64,000 bases of DNA from Cycas panzhihuaensis (lineage: Eukaryota; Cycadophyta): positions 84,327,741 to 84,391,740 of the forward strand of contig CM041465.1 of assembly GCA_023213395.1 (NCBI GenBank). Reading direction: 5' to 3'. Below the pieces are notes generated by a model. It searched no databases and was not told the origin of the DNA. It saw only the letters and a program-made list of their open reading frames with translations. A program made the position numbers and the translations under genes. The stretch's first letter is position 1. Every line of letters begins with the position of its first letter. Positions 37,915 to 49,533 of the stretch are shown here, piece by piece.

Positions 37915-40640
37915 ATGCGACGTTTTTCTCATTGTTTGTGCGGTCTACCTCCGTTGTTAGAAGACCCCGAGTATTGCCTTCTTGCTTCGTCGGATTCTGA
38001 TCCAACTATGGAGGGATACTCTTCCGATTGGACCTACCACACTTCAACCATGGAAACCCATGCCTTTCCTTCTGCTATTCCTGGGTCCACCCAAGTGGGT
38101 GACGACCCCCTTTATTACCCAAATGACCAACATCTTTCACTTGATGCCCATCCTTCTACCCATGCCGTGGAAGGATCCGTTCCTCTTGAGGCTTACCACG
38201 TAGTTGGCGATTCTTATGAGGAACATTCTGAGGAACCTACTTTGTTCGAGGTTCTGATCACCTCTTACGAGTATGTAGGGACCCCTCCTGTTGACGTAGT
38301 TGAAGCTCTTAGTGAGTATCGCCACGCAGCACGCTTGCAGCCGCGCCCTAGATGGCTTGAGGATGCCCTTCGTGGAGGAGCCTCTTCCTCTTCCACTCCT
38401 CCGTCGCATGCCTCATCCTCATCCACCCTTCCTGTGACAACAAATCCCTTCGTGCCTACATGCACGTCCCACTCGTTTCCTATTCCTGCAGTGGGGGCGT
38501 GTGTTGCACCTTTCATTCCTCATCAAGGTCCTAATGCCTTAGGATCTTCTCATGGTGTGTCTTTCCCTCAATTGAGGGTTAGCATACCCGCTCCTAATCA
38601 AACCAATATGCCATCCCCTAATGTGGCACATGCTGCTCCTAGTAGGCCTATTGGCCCTACTAGCATTCCAATCACTAGTCATGTGGGATCCACTCCCACG
38701 CATCCTCCAACTTAGCACATTGGTGCTTCCTTCTATGCTCCCCCAGGGTATACGTCTCAACCTTGGGGGCAAGGTAGAGGGAGTCGTCTTCCCGTTTATG
38801 GGGTGGATCCGCTACACCCATATGGGGTCGCTCCACCTACGGGTGGCCCATATGGGCAAAACCCGGTTCCACATCCCGCTTGCCCATCTTCCAACGCAAT
38901 TCCATCCGTTGTGCCTTCGCAAGGGAACCCGACTCCCTTCCAAGGCACCTACCCCCACGCCTCTTTTCGTGAGGCGCTCAGGAGGGATGGGTGTTCCACC
39001 CCCATCTGCTCCTTGTGCGTTACCTACTTTGACATTCGTTGATCCTACGGTTTAGGCAAGGGCGCGCCCCTTTATGGACTTTAGGTCAACCCCTCGTTCA
39101 GTTGAGGCGTTGCGAACCAACTTGCCGCCTCATCCCCCTGAAGTTCCTAGATTCGATGGAACTTCGTCAAGATTCCCGTGAGCATGTCCATAGTTTTCTA
39201 TGGCATGCATCGATTCGGGCTTACGACCATATTTTGATGAAACTTTTCTCACGATCCCTACGGTGGCGCCCTCAAGTGGTTCTATCGTCTCACGCCCACT
39301 CAATCCATTCATTCCAAAGAATTGGTGGGCGTTCATCAACTATTTTGATGTAGCCCATCCATTCGAGAGCGGAATGAAGTCCCTTCTTTCGCTCAAACAA
39401 GGTCACGATGAAATGAATCGTGACTTTGTGCGGCGATTCCACAACTTGCTTCACTCCACTAAGGCAACATTGCCCGAGGAGTCCACGCACTTCGTCCCGA
39501 AGTCCACGTGGAAGTCCTCAAGATGGGGGCGACCACATGTGACTCCGCGATCGCCAAGTGCTTGGCGTTGGAGGCTATTGAGATCTAAGCTGGTCTCAAG
39601 AAACCTCTTAAGCCCTCGCAACGCCGTGAGGCACCACCCCCTACCAAGGATAACAAACCTTCCCAACCAACTCGATCTTCCTCTCATCCTATCGAGAGGA
39701 CTTTAGACCCTCTCACATCAGCTATATGCTCATTCGAGCATACGATGAAGGAGCTCAAGCTTCAAGGTCCTTCATCCCCTACATCAAACAAATAAGTCCA
39801 ACAAACCACCCAAGCTCCTCTTCCCAGGAATGGAAATGCCCAGTCCTCTCAAGTGAGAAGGTCTGACCCTCTGCTTGAGAAGAAGTGGTGCTCCATTCAT
39901 GGAGATTGCTTTCACGACGATTCGCATTGTAGGGCCCAGCATCCAAAGGATGCCCCTCGATGCGATTCTTCTCCCAAACGAGCCTCAAGGCCTAATTTGG
40001 ATCAACCAGTTTATAAGGATCTGTTCCCTAAACATGGGAAACGCGATCACAATACCCAAACCAAGAACAACCGTAACCGAGAAAGATCGCCTGATCCCCG
40101 CCCTTCCCGCGACAAAGGGAAGGGCGCTCGGAACCCTTCTTCCTCTTCTCATTCTCCTAGCCGTCGCACCCCGTCGCCTTCATGACCCCAGAACAGGGGG
40201 AAGAAAGTGATCCAGTTGCTTGAAGCAACTCCTACTTTTTCCCTTACTCGATCTCAAGCCGCTAAGGAGGCAGTGGGAGCTGCTTGTTCTTTCACCCCTT
40301 CCGACCCTCTTCCGGAGACCCTTCCTCCGGAAGTCCCTCTCTTTCCCAAGGCTATTCCTGTACACCCGGGTCGTTATGATTTCCGAAGGGCACTTACCCA
40401 ACCTATTGGGAAGGGTAAGCCTTTCTCCATCGTGGACGAGCTCCATACGGTCGCTGCAGGAATGTCCTTGATGGACATTCTGAGGAGTTGTCCCGAGCAG
40501 CGGGCCCTCCTCCTGGAAGCTTTAGGATCGAGTGATGTACCTATCCACGCTTTGGGTGTCGCCCAAGGTAGTGGACCAGCTATTTCCTTTGATCCTAAAG
40601 ATCTTCCCCCCACTGATGAAAGGGAATGTCAGTGGAACTT
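37915..40640 (+). pseudogene. Gag of gypsy D with frameshifts
   Basis: ATG 37915 (MRRFSHCLCGLPPLLED) aligns with the starts in A and E; a second possible start is MEGYSSDW at 38009. The N-terminal half is Pro/Ser/Gly-rich, with YGVDPLHPYGVAPPTGGPYG at about 38797-38860. A TAG at 38713 replaces a Gln. From about 39039 the capsid region switches frame at least twice (HILMKLFSRSL in one, NYFDVAHPFESGMKSLL in another) and returns to the first frame by about 39510. A zinc-binding motif CSIHGDCFHDDSHC (C-x2-H-x4-H-x4-C) is at about 39890-39932. An Arg/Ser-rich stretch and a conserved block with FRRALTQPIGKGKPFS (about 40384-40430) follow. Overall it is broken by indels. Confidence 0.88.
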
Positions 40641-42629
40641 CCCATTCACCATCACGATCGATATGCCTGATTGTACTCTTCGAAGGACTGTTGTTGACAA
40701 CGGTTCTTACATCGTCTCATGCCCTTGCATGTCATGCAAGAGCTTGGTATCTCCACCTTGGAACCCGTTCCTTGGCGATGCCAAGGTTATGACGGTAGCG
40801 AGAAGACCCCTCTGGGATCTGTCGCGATTCCGCTCACCCTTGAGGGCAAGACCGTCCTTGCCGATGTTGTAGTCCTTGACGTTGATGTGGATTACAACCT
40901 CCTTCTAGGTCGTCCATGGCTCGACCAAATGGGAGCCGTGTGCTTGACTCTTTGGGGACAACTTAAATTCATCCATGATGGACGAATGAGAGTGATTCCC
41001 CGCGAATGCCCTTTTACCAAACAAACTCGTTCTACCAGTTCAACAAACCAAGGTTCATCTACCCATGCCTCGGCTTGCTCCATTGGTATACCTAATCCAT
41101 CCGAAGAAGACCCCGCATCTTCTTCCCCTAGTCTCACGCGTTCGGCCCCTATTGATGGGTACCTTACTTCGTTCAGCGATGATGAGTTGCTCGATGAAGG
41201 CAAGGATTGTCTCCACCCTGTCTCTTTCCTCTGCGCTAGTAGGTTGCACCTACTTTGTTCTAGATCCTCACCTAGAACCCCTCTCGCTGGTGAGGCTATC
41301 CCCTCGTGCGTGTCACACGTCATCGCTCGTGTTGACCCGCCCGTCGCCAGTTCTTCTTTTTCATTACCCCCCGTAGGTAATGACTTTGAGGAATTGCCTT
41401 TCGCTCTTTTCGAGGAGCCTCTCCCTAGTTTCCTTCCAGATTTCCATGAGGAAGTTGAGCAACCCGATGGTCATCATGGCCCCATTGCTCTTACTCCCTC
41501 CAGCGCTTCTTCTACTCGAAGTAAGGTCATCCATGGGGTGGATTATTTCGAGGATGATGAAGCCCTGCTCGAGCATCTAGCAGGCCTCGCGCCCAACTTG
41601 CTTTCTGGTCACCACTGGCTTGGTCATCAGAAGATTCTCGCAATTGGATCCACGCTTCCTGATCTGATCCCGTCTCCTATTCCTCCTCCTCCCGTTGATC
41701 TTGCCCCTCTCCACTTCGAGGAGGGCAACACCATGTGCATGGGGGCAACTCAAGACATGGTCTTGGCCCTGGGCAAGGTCATTAAGGTTGGGTTGGAATG
41801 TTCTCCTGATGAGATAAGGGAATTCTCCCTTCTGTTCCAAGAGTTTCGAGACATTTTTGCGTGGGATTATGCTGACATGAAGGGAATCGACCCCTCGATT
41901 GTCACTCATAACCTCACCACCCTTCTTGGTGCCCACCCTGTGCGCCAGAAGCAGCGTCCCCTTCACTCGAAGCTCTCTGCCACCGTCAAGATGGAGGTTG
42001 AGAAGCTTTCGGATGCTGGGCTCATTACTTCTATTGACTACCTTAAGTGGGTCTCCAACATTGTTCCCGTTGCTAAAAAGAATAGGGCAATCCGTATATG
42101 TGTCAACATTCTCAAGAAAACCGTTGCTCAATCCCAAAGGGATTGGCACCTTCAGTTGCCCTCCACCTTGTGGGCTTATTGTACCTCTATCCGTTCTACC
42201 ACGGGAATGGCCATGTTCTCCCTGGTCTACGGTACTGAGGCGGTACTCCCGTTGGAGGTGGAGATTCCTTCCTTGCGAGTCTCCCTTTGAGGTTTCATCG
42301 ACGAAGAGTCGATCTGTCAGGCCCGCCTGCTCGACCTTGAAGCTTTGGATGAGAGACGCTTAGCCGCCTATCAGGCTAACCTAGCATCTAAAGCCCGCTC
42401 ACAAAGGGCCCACAATAAATGCCTTCGTTCCCGCCCTTTGTTTCCTGGGGACTATATCCTCAAGCTCGAATATCTCCATGACCGTTTGACCAAATTCAAA
42501 CCCTGATGGATTGGTCCTTTCATCATCATCAAATCCCTAGATAATGGTGCTTATAGGATAGCCACCCTGGAAGGGCTCAAATTTGAGAACGTCGTTAATG
42601 GGATGTTCCTTAAGAAGTTTTATGCATGA
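40641..42629 (+). pseudogene. Gypsy D protease plus RT-integrase fusion by internal deletion
   Basis: The retropepsin site appears as VVDNGS at about 40690, then the frame shifts. From 40719 an uninterrupted 523-codon frame carries the protease C-terminal part (YNLLLGRPWLDQMG), a Ser/Pro-rich linker, and the start of RT (FAWDYADMKGIDPSIVTHNL; NIVPVAKKNRAIRICV). At about 42101-42107 it passes directly into the integrase C-terminal part (ILKKTVAQSQRDWHLQLP...SLVYGTEAVLPLEVEIPSL). About 1.9 kb present in E is gone: the RT palm, RNase H and the integrase catalytic core. The frame continues past a TGA at 42288 (a CGA in E) and one more TGA to the natural stop at 42627-42629 (LKKFYA). The product would have no RT or integrase activity. 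Confidence 0.9.
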
Positions 42630-43169
42630 TCTCTCGGCGATCCCTTCGCCTTGCTCCGAAATGAGCCTAAACTACCATCTTAGGTTGTCCCCATTCTTCC
42701 CAATCACGGGTAGAGTGGCAGTTTAAGATGGATCCTTCTTCTTCTTTTCGGTTCCTTCCGCAGAACTCGCGTTCTCGTATCCTCCCGGGAACCCTTGTGT
42801 CGTCTTGCTTGGGCATCCCCCAATTAGAAAGACGCTTGGGGGCATCGTTGCCCCCCTTTCCTGCCCACCGTTTCCTTCGCATATCCCGCTATGATCTCCT
42901 GTAGACATGTATGCCGCCCTGCTCCCTAACCTCACACTTCTATGTCGTCCCGCTCATGGCGTGTGTGTGTGCCCCTGTTAGGTGTGTGGTCATACATGGG
43001 AGGGAACGTGTGTCCATATAACAAAATATCCACAACATAAAACACCTACAACACAACATAACATTCACAATACACAAAAATAACCATACATATCATCCAC
43101 ATATGATGCATCATACACAGTATCTCATATCCAAATGGGGTCCAATCACCCCATGTATATATACATATC
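42630..43169 (+). mobile_element. Gypsy D 3' spacer with one copy of the post-integrase repeat
   Basis: The first 150 bases contain a single copy of the hairpin-forming unit that occurs three times in E (here about 42655-42735). It is followed by TG-rich and CA-rich sequence similar to 52960-53280 of E. It ends in the target site ATATC at 43165-43169, where gypsy E begins. Confidence 0.8.
43165..43169. repeat. Target site duplication of gypsy E, left copy
   Basis: ATATC directly before the LTR tip at 43170, repeated at 59955-59959 directly after the 3' LTR. Confidence 0.9.
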
Positions 43170-45727
43170 TGTTTCCCAGCTACTGGGAATGGACTCGAGA
43201 CGCATCGACACAGGTTTGTTCAGGTATATGTTCTTACTTTTCTTACCTATGTTAATTAGGATAATTTAGAGTAGTTTGATTGACATATGCCTGCCCACAT
43301 GCATTTGTTTGTCTGCCTGCTCATAATGCATGTGCCTAACGGCACGCCTTCAGCCTATGACGACTCACAGCGGAGGCATTCCTCAGCAAATGTTACACCT
43401 CGTATGGCGTACAGCCACCCATGATGTCTCCACAGTTTCTCGGGATTATTTCTGCCAGCTTGTTTGTTCTTGTTACAACATGTTGCTTATGTTGCAGTCC
43501 TTCCTAAGTCCGGTTTAACCCTTAGTTAGGGCTCTTTGCATTGTTTTGGGTACTTGCCTTTGCTGAGCCTTCCCCAAGCGGCGTAATTCATGTTTAGTCT
43601 TTGTTCTTACCTCAAAACTGATTTTTCATTTTATTTTTCTCTTTTTAATTTCGAGTTGATCTGCGGTAAACTAAGCGGTCTGCAGAATTCTGATATGGCG
43701 AGTTTGCGGTACAAGCTGTTTGAAATTTAAAAGAGAACCACTGTGACGATTTCGCATTTTTCACAGGCTGGCGTGGCTCCATCTAATTGGAGGTGCCCCA
43801 ACGTCCCCAACGTTCACTTACTGTGAATAAGAGATAAAAAGATTTTTTTTATTCATTTGCATCATTCTTGAGCTCATTTTCCAAGACTTCTAAGGAAAAA
43901 CTCTCCACAAAAGACAAGAGAAAAGACACAGAAATCAAAGAAGTTCAGGCACAACAACTGAGGAGGGAGGACCAGGCTGCCACCAGTGGATTTTGCAGGG
44001 CCATTGCTACCCCTTACTACTCTCCACAACCAGCTTTCCTCCTCTTGCAGCTGCACAAAGATTCAAGGGACTTCTTCAATAAAGAAGCTGCCCCAAAGAC
44101 TCTCTTCATAGCTCCAAACTTACCACGAGCTTCTTCCACCCACATTGCAGCAGGGAACACTCATGATCATCCTTCATTTGACCTCCATTGCTACTGTCCC
44201 TAGTGGTAGGAGGCATGCATGACCTCTCTACATAAGGTACCCCTTAGCTTTACTTGCTTTTTTGTATTTTCTTGCATTTCTTCTTCCTTTTACTTGTATT
44301 TTCTTTACTTTTTTGCTTGCAAACCCTTGGACATACTTGCATTTTTCTTGTTTTTATTGTCAAGCATTCCACCTCTTCTTTCCCTTTGCTTTTACCCCTT
44401 AAATGAAAGTAGCTACCATTGTCCATAACCGCTCCATAGTCCTACCTTGACCCAAATCCATTTTCCTGGTTTTTCTTTGGGGTCCCTCACTTTCTCCAAG
44501 CCTTCTTCCATTCTTTCCTCAATCAGCTAGAGTAAGGGAGCATACACGAGGGTTTGAGGGAGATAGGTGGGGTTCCGTTCCCTATTGCTGTCCTTCTCCC
44601 CAAGGGTTCCGTCCCTTGTCCTCTTCCCCTTACCATACACACTGCCCTAAGGAATGGATCGAAGGAGTTTAGGAGGTTGTGTGAGGGCGTCCGGACCGGT
44701 TTGAGACAATCCGCATCCACCTTTGTTACCACTCAGCATTCCTTTCGTGGGCCCCTTTGGAGACCTCCCGTGGGTGAGTTAGCCATCCCGAGGCTATACC
44801 CAGTTCCACTTTGTGTGTTTGTGGCATTTGGTAGTGTAAAAGTATCTCATATGCTCTCGTTTCTATTTTGCTACATTTTAACATATAGCTTAGTTTGTTT
44901 AGCTAAGTTGATTTCAGTTTGCAGTACATATACATATATCTCCTTATATATTTTGTAGCCTCTCCCTCGAGAGGAAGGTGCTCTTTGTGCTCTCTTGTAG
45001 GATTGCGTTGGTGGAGGTGACACATGGAGCGAACCCATTCTTGGGTTAGCTCCGTCAGTATTTTCTCTCTTTTAGTTTTGAGCTTCTTTTTCATCCTTTC
45101 ATTTCATTTGGTTTCGCATGCTCACGGGGAGGTAAGTGAACCCCCTTATCACTGTCAACCGACGTTGCGTGCGCGGAGAAAGGAGAAAGAGGGAGCGGAA
45201 ACAACGTGAGATCAATCGTACTTTGACCTCGAACGCCGGATCCTAGTTTTCTTCGTGTTTCCTTTGTATTTCCTCTTATATCGTTCTTGCCTTCTTACGT
45301 CTGCCTGATAGGTAAAAGATAAGGAAACATAAAGGAAAAAGGGATAAATAAACGCTTCTTGCATTTACTTTTCTGCACTAGTTTCTTACTTACATAGCAT
45401 AGTATAGACACCCCCCTTTTTGCGCCAAACCCGAGCTATCCTTTTTTTTACTTACCTGTGCGTTGGATCAGTTGTCCCCCCTTGCCTCTGTTGCCTTCTC
45501 CTTTGCCTTGAGAAGCGCCAGCGCGGCGCCTCCTCTCCTTCCGGCCATCAGGAAGGGTAGGGCGGCCTCGCTTTGCGGATACAGAAGCAACCGGGCACCT
45601 TCTGACCCGAACCTACGCTCCGATTGCGGGGCGTCCTGCGAGGTGAGACCCTCGCTGCCTAGCCTAGTCAGTGTGGTGTTTTATATCCCTTTTCTAAACG
45701 TAGGGTCACGCCCCACGAGGCGTTTCA
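43170..45727 (+). mobile_element. 5' LTR of gypsy E (2,558 bp)
   Basis: TGTTTCCCAGCTACTGGGAA at the start, ...GGCGTTTCA at the end, directly before the primer site. The tip forms a perfect 7-bp hairpin (TTCCCAG/CTGGGAA). An open frame of 111 codons at 43868-44203 is repeated in the 3' LTR (58018-58353) but appears to be a by-product of LTR identity. The sequence pairs with 57302-59954. Confidence 0.92.
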
Positions 45728-45746
45728 TGGCGACCATCTTGGGGCT
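45728..45746 (+). promoter_or_regulatory. Primer binding site of gypsy E
   Basis: TGGCGACCATCTTGGGGCT, abutting the LTR end. Same type as in D and A. Confidence 0.8.
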
Positions 45747-45904
45747 GCCCGATAAGGAGCTAAATCCGCTTCCCCTCCTTGTTGGTGTTCTTGCCTCTAG
45801 GTAGTTTCGCATTCCGTGTTTTCAGTTGGGCAACCCCCAACGTGTTTGCATCGCTTTCCTTCCTTTCCTTTTCGTTTCATCTAATGACGCTCGTGAAGGC
45901 GTTG

Positions 45905-48412
45905 CATGCGACGTTTCTCGAGTCGCTTGCGAGGTTTGCCGCCGTCGCTAGAAGACCAATCGTCTCGTTCCCTTCCATCGTCGAACCCCGATTCAACAAT
46001 GGAAGGTTACCCGTCTGATTAGGCCCTCTGGTACCATGACTTGAGAACTCAAGAGTTCCCTTCATACATTAGGAATTCGCCCATGAGGCGATGATTCCAT
46101 CTACTACCCGGATGACCATTTCCACCACGATGACTTCCAACCTTGGCTCAGCGGCGGCGGAAGATTGATCCTCACGAGACTCACCACCCTCTTGGTGAGC
46201 CTTACGGCGCCGAGGATCCCCTACTTTCGAAGTCCCTTCGGCCTCGTATGGTTATGAGGATACCCCTCCCACCGACGCGGTTGAGGCGCTTAGCGAGTAC
46301 TTTCGAGTAGCTCACCGCCAGCTGCATCCTAGATGGTTTGCAGAAGTGCTGCGCAACGTAGCATCTTCTTCATCCATGCCTGCGTTATTTACAACGATTG
46401 ATGCTTCTACCCCGCACACACGTCCTATACCGTGTCTACCCTGGCTCCCAAGGCAAGTGTCGCGCCGCCTATTTCCAACCGTGGTCCTACTTCTTCAGGA
46501 CCCATTCGTGGTACGTCCTTTCCTCAACTCGGGGTGAGCATGCCATGCCCAAGCCAAACGCATGTGCCGCCTTTGAACGTGGCACATACGTTCCCTAGTA
46601 GGCCTCGAGGCCCTACCAGTGCCGCCGCCGTTAGCTATGTAGGACCCACTCCTACATATATCCAAAACCTGATTGGTGGTCCTTCTCTTTACGTGCCCCC
46701 AAGTTACACGTCTCAACCTTGGGGGCAAGGCAAGGGAAGCCATCTCCCTGTCTATGGGGTGGACCCGTTGCACCCATATGGGGTCGCGCCACCTACGGGT
46801 GGCCCATATGGGCAAAACTCGATCCCTCATCCTCCCGTTTACGTAGTCGGCACAACTCCCATTCTTGCATCGCCATGAGGCGTATCTCCTTTTCAGAGCT
46901 CTTATCCGCAACCCCCTTTCCAACAAGGGGCCTTTTCCCAAGGAGGGATGGGTTTACCACCCCCATCCATTCCTTTACCAGTTGTCGATCCATTAGCCCA
47001 AGCAAGGACACGTCCTTTCGTGGACTATAGGTCGACGCCATTGTCTATTGAGGTGCTAAGGACTAACCTACCGCCTCACCCTCCTGAAGTTCCCAAATTC
47101 GACGGGACTTCGTCGCAAGACCCAACCGAGCATGTCTGTGACTTTTCTATGGCGTGCATCGATTATTGGGCTTACGACCATATCCTTATGAAGCTATTTC
47201 CACGGTCTTTACAGGGCAATGCCCTCAAGTGGTTTTACCGCCTTCCCGCTCATTCGATCTCTTCATTCCAGCAATTGGTGGATGAGTTCGTCAATTATTT
47301 TGACGTGGCTCGTCCATTCGAAAGTGGAATAAAGGCGCTTCTATCGCTTAAACAAGGTCATGATGAGATGAATCATGACTTTATGTGATGCTTTCATGAT
47401 CTTCTTCACTCCACCAAGACCACGTTGCCTGAGGAGTTGAAGAGGGATCTCTTTGTCAATGCACTTTGCCCTGAAGTACACGTGGAAGTCCTCAAGATGG
47501 GGGCGACCACGTGTGACTCCGCCATCACGAGGTGTTTAGCTTTGGAGGCCATTGAGATCCAAGCGGGACTCAAGAAACTTCCTAGGCCCTCATAGCATGA
47601 GGCACCTCCTCCGGCGAAGGAGACCAAACCTTAGCGACCGCTAGGTCCACCTCTCATCCGACTGAGAGGACCCTAGATCCCCTTACCTCCGCCATTCGCT
47701 CATTCGAGCGCACGATGAAGGAGTTAAAACTCCAACCTCCTTCGTCGCCAACCTCCCATAAACTTGTCCAGCAGACTTCTCGTGCGATGCCCCCCAAAGG
47801 GGGTAACACCCAGTCTTCTCAAGCAAGGAGGACCGATCCTCTCCTTGAGAAGAGGTGGTGCTCCATCCACGAAGAATGTTTCCATGACGATTCGCGTTTG
47901 GGGCACGGCACGCGACGCCCCACCGCGCGACTCGTCCCATAGGCAGACATCGAGGCCTCACCTCGATCAGCCCATTCATAGAGACCCGTTCCCCAAACAT
48001 GGGGAACGTGGTCGTGTTGTTCAGCAAAGGAACAATCAGAATCGAGATAGATCTCCCGATCCTCGCCCTTCGCATGGTAGAGGGAAGGGTGTGCGAAGGT
48101 CACCTTCCCCTTCGCGATCCCCTGACTGCCGCGCTCCATCACCTTCACGGTCCCGTAACAAGGGAAAGAAGGTGATCCAAATGCTCGAGACCACTCCTCT
48201 TTATGTGTTAACCCAGTCTCAAGCCGCAAAGGAGGCAACAGGTGCCTCCGTGTCTACCTCGCAGCTTGATCCTCCTCCGGAAGCTACTCCTCCGGAGATT
48301 CCCGCACTTCCCAAGACTATTCACGTACGCCCCGGGCGATTCGACTTTAGGAGAGCCCTTACCCAACCCACAGGGAGGGGTAAGCCTTTCTCCGTAGTCA
48401 AAGAGCTTCTTC
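45905..48412 (+). pseudogene. Gag of gypsy E with stops and frameshifts
   Basis: ATG 45905 (MRRFSSRLRGLPPSLED) starts the frame, with MEGYPSD at 45999 as a second candidate start. A TAG follows soon after and the frame changes by about 46400. From 46432 the text is well kept: YGVDPLHPYGVAPPTGGPYG at about 46756-46815, PPEVPKFDGTSSQDPTEH at about 47080-47130, and the capsid block LKWFYRLPAHSISSFQQL at about 47227-47280. HDFM then meets a TGA (a CGA in D), and LPEELKRDLFVNALCPEVH follows. The zinc motif starts CSIHEECFHDDS at about 47857 but loses its last Cys to a deletion and frameshift. The Arg/Ser-rich C-terminal segment and FRRALTQPTGRGKPFS (about 48342-48390) close it. Confidence 0.88.
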
Positions 48413-49062
48413 TTGTGGGTAGGGATGTCCATCATAGACGTCTTGAGAAGTTGCCCAGAGCAACGAGCGCTCCTCCTGGAAGCTCTTGGATCGAATGACG
48501 CGTCCGTTCATGCCTTGGGTACGACCCCAAGTGGTGAACCTATTATCTCCTTCGACCCCAGAGATCTTCCCACATCCAGTGGAAGGGAACGCCAATGGAA
48601 CTTCCCTTTCACCATTACCATAGATACTCCTGATTGCACGTTACGGAGAACCATCGTGGACAATGGTTCCTCCGTCAACACCATGCCCTTACGCGTTATG
48701 CAAGAGCTCGGCGTTTCCGCCTTGGAACCTGTTCCATGGCATTGTTAGGGTTATGACGGTACCGAGAAGACTCCCTTAGGATCTGTCTCGATACCCCTTA
48801 CCCTCGAGGACAAGACTGTCATTACCGACATCGTCGTCCTCGATGTCGATGTTGATTACAACCTGCATCTGGGTCGACCATGGCTTGACCAAATGGGAGC
48901 CGTATGTTCCACCCGTTGGGGGCAACTTAAATTTGTCCATAATGGACAAATGAAAGTTGTCCTCATGACAATCGCTTCGCCAAACCCGAGCCTCACCCGG
49001 GCAAGCCATGGCCATACGAAGGGAAACAAATGCCCTCCTGACCATGCCTCAGCTTGCTCCAT
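48413..49062 (+). pseudogene. Aspartic protease (retropepsin) of gypsy E
   Basis: The frame 48413-48748 carries LRSCPEQRALLLEALGSND, then NFPFTITIDTPDCTLRRT and the active site VDNGSSVNTMPL, with the catalytic Asp at 48659-48661. The triad residue after Asp is Asn rather than Ser or Thr. A TAG at 48746 replaces a Gln. The downstream part with YNLHLGRPWLDQMGAV (about 48856-48905) follows in the same frame. The same DNG occurs in D, so it may be normal for this family rather than damage. It would cleave the Gag-Pol polyprotein. Confidence 0.8.
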
Positions 49063-49533
49063 TGGAATCCCTGATTCCCCTTACCGAGAAGAAAGTCTCG
49101 CGTCTTCTTCTCCTAACAGCAGCGTTTTGCTCCTATTGGTGTCGGGAGCTATGGGTATCTTGCCGTGTTTGATGATGATGGATCCCATAGTGAGGATGAG
49201 GACCATCCTCACCCAGTCTCGTTCCTACGCACCAGTGTGGGGCATCTTCCTAGCCCTAGGCTTCCTCCTAGGACCTCTTTTGTCGTAGAGCCGGGTCACT
49301 TTCATATGTCACATGACATTACGCATGTTGATCATCGCGTTCTTGGCTCTTCCACCCCATCGCCTCCCGTAGGTGACGATGTTGAGAGTTTCCCTCTTGC
49401 TTTTTACGAGGGACCTCTTCATGACTCTCCTTCGGAGTCCCTTGCGAATGACGGGTAGTCTCCAGGCCATACTGGTCCTATCGCTCCCACGCCATCCCTC
49501 GCCTCGCCCATTCGTTGTCAGGTCATCAATGGG
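49063..49533 (+). pseudogene. Ser/Pro-rich linker between protease and RT of gypsy E
   Basis: Degraded coding sequence matching the linker of D (41080-41520), with several frame changes. It contains no catalytic motif. Confidence 0.6.

Noticed and set aside
41577-42149. 190-codon minus-strand frame
   Set aside because: Shadow of the gypsy D pol frame, with no domain of its own.
43868-44203. 111-codon open frame, repeated at 58018-58353
   Set aside because: It sits in both LTRs of gypsy E and is shared because the LTRs are duplicates. Changes between the copies look about equally replacement and silent, and no domain is recognisable.
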